NCBI RefSeq assembly: GCF_006351005.1
Contig: NZ_VENP01000008.1
Span: 1 to 64,000, forward strand
Direction: 5' to 3'
DNA: 64,000 nucleotides
Source: Miniimonas arenae
Lineage (GTDB): Bacteria > Actinomycetota > Actinomycetes > Actinomycetales > Beutenbergiaceae
In this document: in pieces, positions 29,429 to 37,410 of the stretch
Layout: every line of letters begins with the position of its first letter
Position numbering within the stretch: position 1 is the stretch's first letter
Notes under the pieces: model-generated
What the model was told of the DNA's origin: nothing
Seen by the model: the letters and a program-made list of their open reading frames with translations, nothing else
Databases searched by the model: none
Program-made: the position numbers and the translations under genes

Positions 29429-30187
29429 ATGGCCACCCTCGAGATCAAGAACCTGCACGTCAGCGTCGAGACGAACGACGGCCCCAAGCCGATCCTGCGC
29501 GGCGTCGACCTCACCGTGAACAGCGGTGAGACCCACGCGATCATGGGCCCGAACGGCTCCGGCAAGTCCACGCTCGCCTACTCCATCGCCGGTCACCCGA
29601 AGTACCAGGTCACCGACGGCGAGATCCTGCTCGACGGCGAGAACGTGCTCGACATGAGCGTCGACGAGCGCGCCCGCGCGGGGCTCTTCCTCGCGATGCA
29701 GTACCCCGTCGAGGTGCCGGGCGTCACGGTCGCGAACTTCCTGCGCACCGCGAAGACGGCGATCGACGGTAAGGCGCCCGCGCTGCGCACGTGGACCGGT
29801 GAGGTCAAGACCGCGATGGACAAGCTGCGGATGGACCCCGAGTTCGCGCAGCGCAACGTCAACGAGGGCTTCTCCGGCGGTGAGAAGAAGCGCCACGAGA
29901 TCCTCCAGATGGAGCTGCTGCGACCCGCCTTCGCCGTGCTCGACGAGACCGACTCCGGCCTCGACGTCGACGCGCTGCGCATCGTGTCCGAGGGCGTCAA
30001 CCGCCTCAAGGGCTCCAGCGAGGTTGGCGTGCTGCTCATCACCCACTACACGCGCATCCTGCGCTACATCCACCCCGACTTCGTGCACGTGTTCGTCAAC
30101 GGCCGGGTGGCCGAGGAGGGTGGCCCGGAGCTCGCCGAGCGCCTCGAGGAGGAGGGCTACGACCGCTTCCTCGCCTCGGCGCTCTGA
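29429..30187 (+). CDS. sufC: SufC ATPase of Fe-S assembly
   Basis: 252 residues. ABC ATPase motifs: Walker A GPNGSGKSTL, signature FSGGEKKRHEILQ and Walker B FAVLDETDSGLDVDALR. The SGGEKKR form is specific to SufC. It drives conformational change of SufB-SufD. A 63-bp spacer with a GAGAGAAGG site separates it from the Rieske gene. Confidence 0.96.
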   Translation: MATLEIKNLHVSVETNDGPKPILRGVDLTVNSGETHAIMGPNGSGKSTLAYSIAGHPKYQVTDGEILLDGENVLDMSVDERARAGLFLAMQYPVEVPGVTVANFLRTAKTAIDGKAPALRTWTGEVKTAMDKLRMDPEFAQRNVNEGFSGGEKKRHEILQMELLRPAFAVLDETDSGLDVDALRIVSEGVNRLKGSSEVGVLLITHYTRILRYIHPDFVHVFVNGRVAEEGGPELAERLEEEGYDRFLASAL

Positions 30188-30222
30188 GGCGACCGAGCCT
30201 CGATCAGCGGGAAGGAGACGAC

Positions 30223-31542
30223 ATGACGACCACGACGGCGAACCCCGACGTCGCGACGTCCGCGCGCGAGCGCGCGGCTGAGCTCGCGCGCGTGCGCGCC
30301 GACTTCCCGCTGCTCACCCGGCAGGTGAACGGCCACGACCTCGTCTACCTCGACTGGGGGGCGACGTCGCAGAAGCCCGAGTGCGTCATCGACGCCGAGC
30401 AGGACTTCTATCTCACCGCCAACGCCGCGGTGCACCGTGGAGCGCACACCCTGGCGGCTGAGGCCACCGAGCTGTTCGAGGACGCGCGCCGCGTCGTCGC
30501 CGACTTCGTGGGGGCCGACGACGACGAGATCGTCTGGACGTCCAACGCGACGGCGGCGATCAACCTCGTCGCGTACGCCATGTCGAACGCGACGGCAGGG
30601 CGGGGCGGGGTCGCCGCGCAGCGGTTCGCGCTCGCGTCGGGGGACGAGATCGTGGTCTCCGAGCTGGAGCACCACGCCAACCTCGTGCCGTGGCAGGAGC
30701 TCGCCGCCCGCACCGGCGCCGTGATCCGGCCGCTGCCCGCGACCGACGAGGGCCGGCTCGACGTCGGCGCGCTCGAGACCGTCGTGGGCGAGCGCACCCG
30801 GCTCGTTGCCGTGACGCACGCGTCGAACGTGACCGGTGCCGTGACCGACGTCGCCGCCGTCGTGGACCGCGCGCACGCCGTCGGGGCCCTCGTCGTGCTC
30901 GACGCGTGCCAGTCGGTGCCGCACCTCGGGGTCGACCTGCACGCGCTCGACGTCGACTTCGCGGCGTTCTCCGGCCACAAGATGCTCGGCCCGACCGGGA
31001 TCGGCGTGCTGTACGGGCGGCGTGCGCTGCTCGAGGCGCTGCCGCCCGTGACGACCGGCGGCTCGATGGTCGAGGTCGTGACGATGACCGAGGCCACCTA
31101 CCTGCCACCGCCGCAGCGGTTCGAGGCGGGCACCCAGATGGTGGCGCAGACCGTCGGCCTGCGCGCCGCGGCCCAGTTCCTCTCCGACCTGGGGATGGAC
31201 GCCGTCGCCGCGCACGAGCAGGAGCTCACCGCGCACCTGCTCGCCGGGATCGCCCAGGTGCCGCACGTGCGGGTGCTCGGGCCGACGCAGGCGGTTGACC
31301 GGCTCGGCGTCGTGGCCTTCGAGGTCGACGGCGTGCACCCGCACGACGTCGGCCAGGTGCTCGACGCGGCCGGCGTGGCCGTGCGCGTCGGTCACCACTG
31401 CGCCCAGCCCATCCACCGGCGGCTCGGCGTCGCGTCCTCGACGCGCGCCTCGGTGGGCGTCGCGACCACGACCGCGGAGCTCGACGTGTTCCTCGACGCG
31501 CTCGCGGGCGTGCGCGCCTACTTCGGCCTGGCCACGTCATGA
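30223..31542 (+). CDS. sufS: Cysteine desulfurase SufS
   Basis: 439 residues with an AAGGAG site. PLP Lys K253 lies in FSGHKMLGPTGIGVLYG and the persulfide Cys C393 in VRVGHHCAQPIHRRLG, the group II (SufS) form. It takes sulfur from cysteine and hands it to SufU. It overlaps sufU by four bases (ATGA). Confidence 0.96.
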   Translation: MTTTTANPDVATSARERAAELARVRADFPLLTRQVNGHDLVYLDWGATSQKPECVIDAEQDFYLTANAAVHRGAHTLAAEATELFEDARRVVADFVGADDDEIVWTSNATAAINLVAYAMSNATAGRGGVAAQRFALASGDEIVVSELEHHANLVPWQELAARTGAVIRPLPATDEGRLDVGALETVVGERTRLVAVTHASNVTGAVTDVAAVVDRAHAVGALVVLDACQSVPHLGVDLHALDVDFAAFSGHKMLGPTGIGVLYGRRALLEALPPVTTGGSMVEVVTMTEATYLPPPQRFEAGTQMVAQTVGLRAAAQFLSDLGMDAVAAHEQELTAHLLAGIAQVPHVRVLGPTQAVDRLGVVAFEVDGVHPHDVGQVLDAAGVAVRVGHHCAQPIHRRLGVASSTRASVGVATTTAELDVFLDALAGVRAYFGLATS

Positions 31543-32027
31543 GCGGTCTCGAGCAGCTCTACCAGCAGGTCATCCTCGACCACGCGCGCGAGCGGCATGG
31601 CGAGGGCCTCCTCGACGCCGACCCGGGCGCCGCAATGGTGGGGGAGTCGTTCCAGGTGAACCCCACGTGCGGCGACGAGGTGAGGCTGCGCGTGCAGCTC
31701 GCGGACGCGCCCGACGGCGGATCGCCCGTCATCGAGCACGTCTCGTGGGACGGGGTCGGCTGCTCGATCTCGCGCGCGTCGCTGTCCGTCCTGACCGACC
31801 TCGTGGAGAAGGGCTCGGTGCGCGACGCCGACGCGCTGTCGGAGACCTTCCGCGCGCTCATGAGCAACCGCGGCGCCCCGCTGCCGCTGGAGCAGGAGGA
31901 GACTCTGGGGGACGCCGCGGTGTTCGTCGGCGTCGCCCGTTTCCCCGCCCGGATCAAGTGCGCGCTGCTGGGCTGGATGGCCCTGCGCGACGCCGTCGCC
32001 AAGGCCCTCACCGGCCCCACCGCGTAG
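31539..32027 (+). CDS. sufU: SufU zinc-dependent sulfur transfer protein
   Basis: 162 residues. Ligands are C44 and D46 (NPTCGDEV), C75 (GVGCSISRAS) and C140 (RIKCALLGW), matching zinc-binding SufU rather than scaffold IscU. It accepts sulfur from SufS. sufT follows 12 bp later. Confidence 0.95.
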   Translation: MSGLEQLYQQVILDHARERHGEGLLDADPGAAMVGESFQVNPTCGDEVRLRVQLADAPDGGSPVIEHVSWDGVGCSISRASLSVLTDLVEKGSVRDADALSETFRALMSNRGAPLPLEQEETLGDAAVFVGVARFPARIKCALLGWMALRDAVAKALTGPTA

Positions 32028-32039
32028 GAGGACAGTCCC

Positions 32040-32423
32040 GTGACCACCGAGTCCAGTACCAGCACCAACCAGAACGTGGCCGCTGCGCCGGCCCCGCCCG
32101 CAGCGCCCGTCACCGTGCCGAACGTCGCCGACGTCGAGGAGGCGCTGCGCGACGTCATCGACCCCGAGCTCGGCATCAACGTCGTGGACCTCGGGCTGAT
32201 CTACGGCGTGGTCATCGACCCCGACGGGTCCGCGACCGTGGACATGACGCTCACCTCCGCGGCGTGTCCGCTCACGGACGTGATCGAGGACCAGGCGGCC
32301 CAGGCCGTCGACGGCCTGCTCACCGCACTGCGGATCAACTGGGTGTGGATGCCGCCGTGGGGCCCGGACAAGATCACCGAGTCCGGCCGCGAGCAGCTGC
32401 GGGCCATCGGTTTCAACGTCTGA
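32040..32423 (+). CDS. sufT: SufT-like metal-sulfur cluster maturation protein (DUF59/MIP18)
   Basis: 127 residues from GTG preceded by GGAGGA. The MIP18 core is DVIDPELGINVVDLGLIYGV, TLTSAACPL with the conserved Cys, and NWVWMPPWGPDKITESGREQ. The family helps transfer clusters to target proteins. Last gene of the suf operon. Confidence 0.92.
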   Translation: MTTESSTSTNQNVAAAPAPPAAPVTVPNVADVEEALRDVIDPELGINVVDLGLIYGVVIDPDGSATVDMTLTSAACPLTDVIEDQAAQAVDGLLTALRINWVWMPPWGPDKITESGREQLRAIGFNV

Positions 32424-32436
32424 GGCGCGGAGCCCG

Positions 32437-32458
32437 ACGCGCGTTCGCTTGCGCGCGT
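32437..32458. terminator. Possible terminator of the suf operon
   Basis: ACGCGCG (32437-32443) and CGCGCGT (32452-32458) form a 7-bp stem with an 8-nt loop between convergent genes. A second short hairpin (acgagc-ggtcg-gctcgt) follows within 20 bp. Confidence 0.4.
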
Positions 32459-32490
32459 TCCCTGACGAGCGGTCGGCTCGTGCCGGCGAG

Positions 32491-33162
32491 TCACTCCGAC
32501 GTGTCGGGCCACCCCGCGATGTCGACCCCGTGGTTCTCCGGGGACGCCAGCGACCACCACGCGGGCGCGTAGGAGTCATCGGCCATCCGGCCACCGGCGG
32601 CGAGTGCCGCCGCCACGCGCGCCTGCGCCTGGTCGGCGGGCACGAACACGTCGAGATGAGTCCGCCCCCGGCCGGGCGCGTCGCCGGTGATCGGGTTGAA
32701 CGCCAGCTGGGGACCGCAGCGCAGCGGGTCGACGGCGTCGGTGTCGCCCAGCGGGTCGTAGCCGAGCGCGGCCTGGAAGAACGGCCGTGAGTCGGCGCCG
32801 GAGTGCTGGGCCACGTACACGTTGATCGTCTGGACCCGCGCCGGATCCGGCGCGAGGTCGAGCTCGGCGGCCGCCCGCGAGACCGCGGCAGCGAACTCGA
32901 CCACGGCCGCCGCGATCGTGTTCTCATCGCCGGACGGGATCCGTACGACGACCCCTTCGGGCCGCACGTCGATGTCGGGACGCACGCCCGACCGCTCGGC
33001 TGCCGCGACGATCGGACCCACGAGGCCCGCCGCGTGGACGAGGGACGTGGCGCGGAACACGGCCTGCGGACCGGTGCCGGTGACTCGCCAGTCCGCCACG
33101 CCGTCGCGCCGGTGGAACTCGACGGCGGAGATCCGGTCCGAACCGTTCGTCGCGCCGTCCAT
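32491..33162 (-). CDS. Fusion of pterin-carbinolamine dehydratase-like and VOC domains
   Basis: 223 residues from ATG with GAGGGAG upstream. Residues 10-110 (ISAVEFHRRDGVADWRVTG) look like a 4a-hydroxytetrahydrobiopterin dehydratase (PCD) domain. The second half (INVYVAQHSGADSRPFFQAA, LGYDPLGD) is a glyoxalase/VOC-like domain, a fusion seen in actinobacteria. The PCD active-site His pair is absent: the site reads SGVRPDIDVRPEG. A binding or regulatory role is therefore more likely than dehydration; function is not established. Confidence 0.65.
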   Translation of the reverse strand: MDGATNGSDRISAVEFHRRDGVADWRVTGTGPQAVFRATSLVHAAGLVGPIVAAAERSGVRPDIDVRPEGVVVRIPSGDENTIAAAVVEFAAAVSRAAAELDLAPDPARVQTINVYVAQHSGADSRPFFQAALGYDPLGDTDAVDPLRCGPQLAFNPITGDAPGRGRTHLDVFVPADQAQARVAAALAAGGRMADDSYAPAWWSLASPENHGVDIAGWPDTSE

Positions 33163-33297
33163 GGGAGCTCCCTCGAGCGCGATCCGCTGCCTCCGCCCGG
33201 ACGAGCGAGGACGCCGCGCGTGCGTCACGGTACTCGCCGGTCGGTCGCTCGCCCAGGCCAGCTGTGCCGATGCCGCCCTGCGCAGGCCACGCCGTCG

Positions 33298-33303
33298 TAG
33301 GCT
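33298..33303 (+). promoter_or_regulatory. Leaderless-type -10 TAGGCT of the Nif3-like gene
   Basis: TAGGCT is followed by six bases (cgcagc) and GTG 33310; there is no ribosome site in between. Confidence 0.55.
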
Positions 33304-33309
33304 CGCAGC

Positions 33310-34197
33310 GTGCTGCTCAGCGATCTCCTGTCCGACCTCGAGGACCGCTACCCGCCGTCGACGGCGGCCGAGTGGGACGCCGTCGGCCTCCTCGTCGGCG
33401 ACCCGGCGCATGAGGTGCACCGCGTCCTGCTCGCCGTCGAGGCCACCGAGCTCACCGCGGCCGAGGCCGTCGAGCTCGACGCCGACCTGCTGCTCGTCCA
33501 CCACCCGCTGCTGCTGCGCGGGGTCACGACGATCGCGGAGACGACCGCGAAGGGTCGCGTGCTCACCGGCCTCGTCCGCGGGGGCTGCGCGCTGTACGCG
33601 GCCCACACGAACGCCGACGACGCCCCGGGTGGGGTGTCCGAGGCGCTGGCGCTCGCCGTCGGGCTCGATCCCGCGACCCTCCGACCGCTGGTGCCGGCGA
33701 CGCACCCCGCGGCGCTGCCGGGCTCCGGCACCGGGCGGGTGGGCGAGCTCGCCGAGCCGCTGACGCTGGACGCCTTCGCGCGCCGGGTTGCGGCGGCGCT
33801 GCCCGCCACGGCGCAGGGCGTGCGGATCGCGGGGGACCGCGACGCGCTCGTGCGGACGGTGGCGGTGTGCGGCGGCAGCGGCGACTCGTTCCTGTCAGCG
33901 GCGCGCGAGGCCGGTGTCGACGTCTACCTCACCGCCGACCTGCGCCACCACCCGGCCACGGACTTCCGCGCGCACGCCGAGAAGCCGTACCTGCTCGACG
34001 CCGCCCACTGGGCGAGCGAGTGGGTGTGGCTGCCCGGCCTCGCCGACCAGCTGCGGGCGGATGCCGAGGCGCGGGGCGCTAGGTTGGAGGTCCACGTCAG
34101 CACGGCCCGCACCGATGCCTGGGCCGCGTCCGTGGGCGCCGATCCGGCCGCCACCGCGGCGGCCGAGGCGACCGATCGACCTGAGAGGCCCGCGTGA
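33310..34197 (+). CDS. Nif3-like dinuclear metal centre protein (DUF34)
   Basis: 295 residues. Metal-binding elements of the family are LLLVHHPLLLRG, YAAHTNADDAPGGVSEALA, VYLTADLRHHPATDF and DAAHWASEW near the C-terminus. GTP cyclohydrolase I type 2 and other hydrolase activities have been proposed for the family, but its physiological role is open. The stop overlaps the next GTG. Confidence 0.9.
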   Translation: MLLSDLLSDLEDRYPPSTAAEWDAVGLLVGDPAHEVHRVLLAVEATELTAAEAVELDADLLLVHHPLLLRGVTTIAETTAKGRVLTGLVRGGCALYAAHTNADDAPGGVSEALALAVGLDPATLRPLVPATHPAALPGSGTGRVGELAEPLTLDAFARRVAAALPATAQGVRIAGDRDALVRTVAVCGGSGDSFLSAAREAGVDVYLTADLRHHPATDFRAHAEKPYLLDAAHWASEWVWLPGLADQLRADAEARGARLEVHVSTARTDAWAASVGADPAATAAAEATDRPERPA

Positions 34198-34928
34198 CCA
34201 CTGCCCCCCGACTCGACCAGCGCCGGCTCCTGGACGTCCAGGCGCTCGACACGCAGCTCGCCAAGCTCGCGCACGCCCGCCGGTCCCACCCCTCGATCGC
34301 CGCGCTCGCCGAGCTCGACGCCCGCGCGGGTGACCTGAGCCGGTCCCGCCTCCTGGCCGAGACCGAGGTGAAGGACCTGCGCCGCGAGGTCGCGAAGGCC
34401 GAGGGCGACGTCGAGCAGGTGCGCACGCGACGCACGCGCGACCAGGCCAGGCTCGACGCCGGGCAGTTCGGGGCGAAGGACTCGGTCGCCGTGATCGCCG
34501 AGCTCGAGGCGCTGGCCCGGCGTCAGAGCGTTCTCGAGGACGTCGAGATCGAGGTGATGGAGCGGCTCGAGTCCGCCGAGAGCGCGCTGGCCGCCGTGGA
34601 CGCGCAGGCCGAGGCGCTGCGCGCCGACGTCGAGCGCACCACCGCCGAGCGCGACGCCGCGCTGGCCGAGCTGGACCGGCAGCACGACGAGATCGCCGGG
34701 CGACGCGCGGTCGCCGTCGAGGGGATCGACGCCGGGCTGCTCGCTCTCTACGAGAAGGTCCGGAAGCAGAACTCCGGCCTCGCGGTGCTGGGGCTGCGCG
34801 GCTCGACGACCGAGCCGCTGCGGCTGGACCTGTCCCTCTCGGAAGTCTCGGCGATCAGGTCCGCCGGCGCGGACGAGGTGGTGCGCTCCGAGGAGGACGG
34901 CTACATCCTCGTCCGGCTGGACGACTGA
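34194..34928 (+). CDS. Coiled-coil protein of the C4 zinc-ribbon family, ribbon lost
   Basis: 244 residues. The body is a long coiled coil (RRLLDVQALDTQLAKLAHAR onward). Relatives end in two Cys pairs (RCxGCR ... RCEECGRILVR). Here the matching places read GLRGSTTEPLRLDLS and RSEEDGYILVRLDD, so all four cysteines are gone while the surrounding sequence persists. Coupled to the Nif3-like gene by overlap, the usual context of the family. Function is unknown. Confidence 0.8.
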   Translation: MTTAPRLDQRRLLDVQALDTQLAKLAHARRSHPSIAALAELDARAGDLSRSRLLAETEVKDLRREVAKAEGDVEQVRTRRTRDQARLDAGQFGAKDSVAVIAELEALARRQSVLEDVEIEVMERLESAESALAAVDAQAEALRADVERTTAERDAALAELDRQHDEIAGRRAVAVEGIDAGLLALYEKVRKQNSGLAVLGLRGSTTEPLRLDLSLSEVSAIRSAGADEVVRSEEDGYILVRLDD

Positions 34929-35006
34929 GCCCGCACCGCTCGCCGGTTCGCCGGCCTGAGCATGCGCTGGGGTGCTCGGGCGCCGCTCCGACGGCGCGCC
35001 GGCGGC

Positions 35007-35738
35007 TCAGGCGACGACAAGCGTGAGGATCGAGGGCTGACCGGGGCGAGCTGCGCCGTCGTGCTCGACGGCGAGCACCGCACCCGAGGCGACCAGCCCC
35101 CGTGCGGCGCGCACGAGGGAGCGGGCGTCGTCCGGCTCGGCGCCACGCCGCGTGAGCAGGTGGTGGGTGAGCACGCCGCGCCAGTGCTTGGCGAAGTGGC
35201 TCACGACGCGCCGTGCCCCGTCCGCGGCCTGCTGCTCCACCTTGACCGCGACCCACGTCGCGTCCAGCGGCGGGCGCCACAGCGGCAGGAACTCCGAGGA
35301 CCGCGCGTCGACCACGAGCCGACCGGCGGCGAGCGGCGCGAGCGCCGCCTCGAGGTGCGGGCGCCAGTACGGGCCGAGGCCACCGATCCCCGGGACCGTG
35401 CCCATGGCGAGCCGGCTGGCCGGCACCCGGTCCTGGGGGCGCACGACGCCGAGCAGCGGCGACGCGACGAGGACGCTCTCGCGGGTCCGGGCAGCCGCCG
35501 CACCGCGCGAGCGCAGCAGCACCGGAAGCTCGGCGGCGGCGAAGAGGACCCCGGTGAGGACGGCCGCGGCGGGGGCCGTGGGGGAGCTCGCGACGTCGTG
35601 CCGACCGCCCGCGAGCGCGTCGAGGAGGGCGCGCCGCGACGGGGCCAGCGAGGGCAGGGTGAGCGCGTCGAGGTCGAGGGGAGATGCGCCGTCGGGTCCG
35701 GGGGTCTGGCCACGCGAGGGCGGGAGGACCAGGAGCAC
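35007..35738 (-). CDS. yaaA: YaaA/DUF328 peroxide-stress protein
   Basis: 243 residues from GTG. Family marks: LLVLPPSRGQT at the N-terminus (usually PPSEGK), DARSSEFLPLW, and RRVVSHFAKHWRG. In E. coli YaaA lowers free intracellular iron during peroxide stress. Convergent with the coiled-coil gene across a 78-bp gap that holds only short GC-rich inverted repeats. Confidence 0.88.
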   Translation of the reverse strand: MLLVLPPSRGQTPGPDGASPLDLDALTLPSLAPSRRALLDALAGGRHDVASSPTAPAAAVLTGVLFAAAELPVLLRSRGAAAARTRESVLVASPLLGVVRPQDRVPASRLAMGTVPGIGGLGPYWRPHLEAALAPLAAGRLVVDARSSEFLPLWRPPLDATWVAVKVEQQAADGARRVVSHFAKHWRGVLTHHLLTRRGAEPDDARSLVRAARGLVASGAVLAVEHDGAARPGQPSILTLVVA

Positions 35739-35744
35739 CCCGAG

Positions 35745-35750
35745 AGTCTA
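35745..35750 (-). promoter_or_regulatory. Leaderless-type -10 TAGACT of yaaA
   Basis: TAGACT is followed by six bases (ctcggg) and the GTG start on the minus strand; it lies 13 bp from the 3' end of rnpB. Confidence 0.55.
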
Positions 35751-35762
35751 GTCGGGCCGGGG

Positions 35763-36153
35763 GATGAGCCGGCCGGTACGCCGGGTTCTGTCCCCGCCGT
35801 CGGTCGCCCGACGGCGGGTGGCGACCATCCATCTCGGGCGTACGTCGCCGCACGCCTCCAGCGGCCTACCCGGGAGCATCGAGCGGGCAGCTCGCTCCCT
35901 GTCTGGCCTTGCTCCGGGTGGGGTTTACCGAGCCGCACCGGTCACCCGGTGCGCTGGTGAGCTCTTACCTCACCGTTTCACCCTTACTCGTCGTGCCCCG
36001 AGGGGCGCGACGGGCGGTCTGTTCTCTGTGGCACTGTCCCGCGGGTCACCCCGGGTGGGCGTTACCCACCACCCTGCCCTGTGGAGCCCGGACGTTCCTC
36101 GGCCCCCGCACGCCGAGGCGATCGGGGGACGCGGCCGCCTGGCCGGCTCATCC
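35763..36153 (-). ncRNA. rnpB: RNase P RNA, bacterial class A
   Basis: The minus strand begins GATGAGCCGGCCAGGCGGCC and soon has GAGGAACGTCCGGGCTCCAC, the conserved CR-I region. It continues with GGTGAGGTAAGAGCTCACC (the conserved GGTAAGAG stretch) and ends with GGACAGAACCCGGCGTACC, containing the ACAGAA of CR-V. The first and last bases pair to form helix P1/P4. About 390 nt, the usual size for actinobacteria. It is the catalytic RNA that matures tRNA 5' ends. All ORFs drawn across it are spurious. End positions are good to a few bases. Confidence 0.97.
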
Positions 36154-36160
36154 GCACCCG

Positions 36161-36166
36161 AGTGTA
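36161..36166 (-). promoter_or_regulatory. -10 hexamer TACACT of rnpB
   Basis: On the minus strand TACACT stands about 7 nt before the mature 5' end region of RNase P RNA. No clear TTGACA-like -35 is seen. Confidence 0.5.
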
Positions 36167-36192
36167 GGCCAGCGCCCGACGGCGAGCGGACG

Positions 36193-36495
36193 TCAGTCCT
36201 CCGCCTTCGCCTCGCTGATCACGAGGCTCGCCGGGCGGTAGGCGACCCCCATTGCCGAGGCGAGTGCCCCGAACGCGGTGCCGATGCCGCCAGCGGTCGC
36301 GATGAGCTTGTCCGCGACGTCCGGGAACCAGACCCCGGCGAGGGTCATCACGAGGACCGACCCGACGGTGACGGCGAGCCCCACGACGTAGACGAGCGTG
36401 CGGGTCCGGGGTGAGAAGACGGGCGGTTGGACTCCGTCGGACGCCGCGGCGGCGCGGACCCGGCGGCGACGGCTGGGTGTGGACGTGGTGGTCAC
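36193..36495 (-). CDS. Small two-helix membrane protein, holin-like
   Basis: 100 residues from GTG, with GGGAGG five bases upstream. A basic N-terminus (SRRRRVRAAAA) is followed by two helices, TLVYVVGLAVTVGSVLVMTL and ATAGGIGTAFGALASAMGV, with a short loop, then a polar tail. This layout and the ending GVAYRP resemble small holins of actinobacteriophages. No endolysin, terminase or integrase is near, so it may be a domesticated relic or simply a host membrane protein. Confidence 0.6.
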   Translation of the reverse strand: MTTTSTPSRRRRVRAAAASDGVQPPVFSPRTRTLVYVVGLAVTVGSVLVMTLAGVWFPDVADKLIATAGGIGTAFGALASAMGVAYRPASLVISEAKAED

Positions 36496-36646
36496 GACTG
36501 CCTCCCTCGGGTCCCGGCGCCGGATGCGCCCGGTTATCCGAAGGGGAGACGGCGGCCCGGCTCGTGATACCTGCCCACGGCGGGCTCCGGCCGAGCCGCG
36601 GGCGCACCGTCACGGCCGCCCCGGCAGACCCGCCCGGACGCACGAG

Positions 36647-36677
36647 TGCCCCGGTCGCCGCTGGGGCGACCGGGGCA
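36647..36677 (-). terminator. 13-bp hairpin terminator after csbD
   Basis: TGCCCCGGTCGCC (36647-36659) and GGCGACCGGGGCA (36665-36677) pair perfectly around a 5-nt loop, 19 bp past the csbD stop. The rest of 36496-36695 shows no gene. Confidence 0.75.
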
Positions 36678-36695
36678 CCGGGTCGTAGGCGAGGA

Positions 36696-36905
36696 TCAGT
36701 GCTTGTCGAAGGCGTTCTTCACCTTGTCCGCCACGTTCGACGCGGCGTCCTTGATGTCCTCGCCGGCCTCCTTGAGGGACGCCTTGAGCTGATCGGACTT
36801 GCCCTCGGCCTCGAGCTGCTCGTCGTCGGTCGCCTTGCCGACGGTCTCCTTGACGTTGCCGCTCGCGTCCTGGGCCTTGGCCTCGAACTTGTCATCGATA
36901 CCCAT
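36696..36905 (-). CDS. CsbD-family stress protein
   Basis: 69 residues after a GGAAGGAG site. Starts MGIDDKFEAKAQDASGNVKE, the CsbD signature, and continues as a charged, helix-forming protein ending VADKVKNAFDKH. CsbD-like proteins are general-stress proteins with no known biochemical activity. Monocistronic, with its own terminator. Confidence 0.9.
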   Translation of the reverse strand: MGIDDKFEAKAQDASGNVKETVGKATDDEQLEAEGKSDQLKASLKEAGEDIKDAASNVADKVKNAFDKH

Positions 36906-36974
36906 GGGGTCTCCTTCCGTCGGGACGACCCACGGTATGCGCCTGCCCTGGCGGATGTAAAGCCCGGTTCAGGT

Positions 36975-37403
36975 TCAGCCCTGGTCCTGGACGAGCTGGC
37001 GTACGTGCGGCAGCGCCGCGAGCAGCACGGCCTCGTCCTGCGTCCCCGGATCGAGGGCGACGGCGTGCACCCCGTCCGCCACGAACTCCAGCAGGTACTC
37101 GGTCGCGTCCCCGGGCGGGATCGCGAGCAGCCGCCCCGCCTCGGCCTCGTCCAGGCCCGAGGCGACGCCGAAGTCCGACGCGGCCTGCGGCGTCGTGAAC
37201 ACGCAGATGAAGCCGCGACCGTCCTGCTCCAGCGCGAACGGCGTTACCTGGTCGCCGTAGCCGCGCGCGAGGAAGTACCACTGCTCCAGCGCGTAGGCCG
37301 CACGCCAGGCGGCGAGGTGCTGCTCGCCGTCGGGCTGCGCGCCGCCTGCGAGGTCGGGCTGCGCGCCGCCTGCGAGGTCGGGCTGCGCGCCGTCGCTCGT
37401 CAC
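36975..37403 (-). CDS. Hypothetical protein with GAQPDLAG repeats
   Basis: 142 residues from GTG, 7 bp after the ppgK stop, so probably in its operon. The N-terminus carries two and a half copies of GAQPDLAG. The rest (EQHLAAWRAAYALEQWYFLA, then FALEQDGRGFICVFTTPQAA) is a compact acidic domain without motifs I know. It looks cytosolic. Start is uncertain because the repeat region could be partly untranslated. Confidence 0.7.
   Translation of the reverse strand: MTSDGAQPDLAGGAQPDLAGGAQPDGEQHLAAWRAAYALEQWYFLARGYGDQVTPFALEQDGRGFICVFTTPQAASDFGVASGLDEAEAGRLLAIPPGDATEYLLEFVADGVHAVALDPGTQDEAVLLAALPHVRQLVQDQG
37329..37392. repeat. 24-bp tandem repeat, 2.7 copies
   Basis: GTCGGGCTGCGCGCCGCCTG plus CGAG repeats at 37329 and 37353 with a partial third copy from 37377. 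It encodes GAQPDLAG on the minus strand. Confidence 0.85.
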
Positions 37404-37410
37404 GGCCGCG

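Noticed and set aside
35764-36414. Plus-strand ORFs of 110-216 residues near 36 kb
   Set aside because: They lie across RNase P RNA on the opposite strand.
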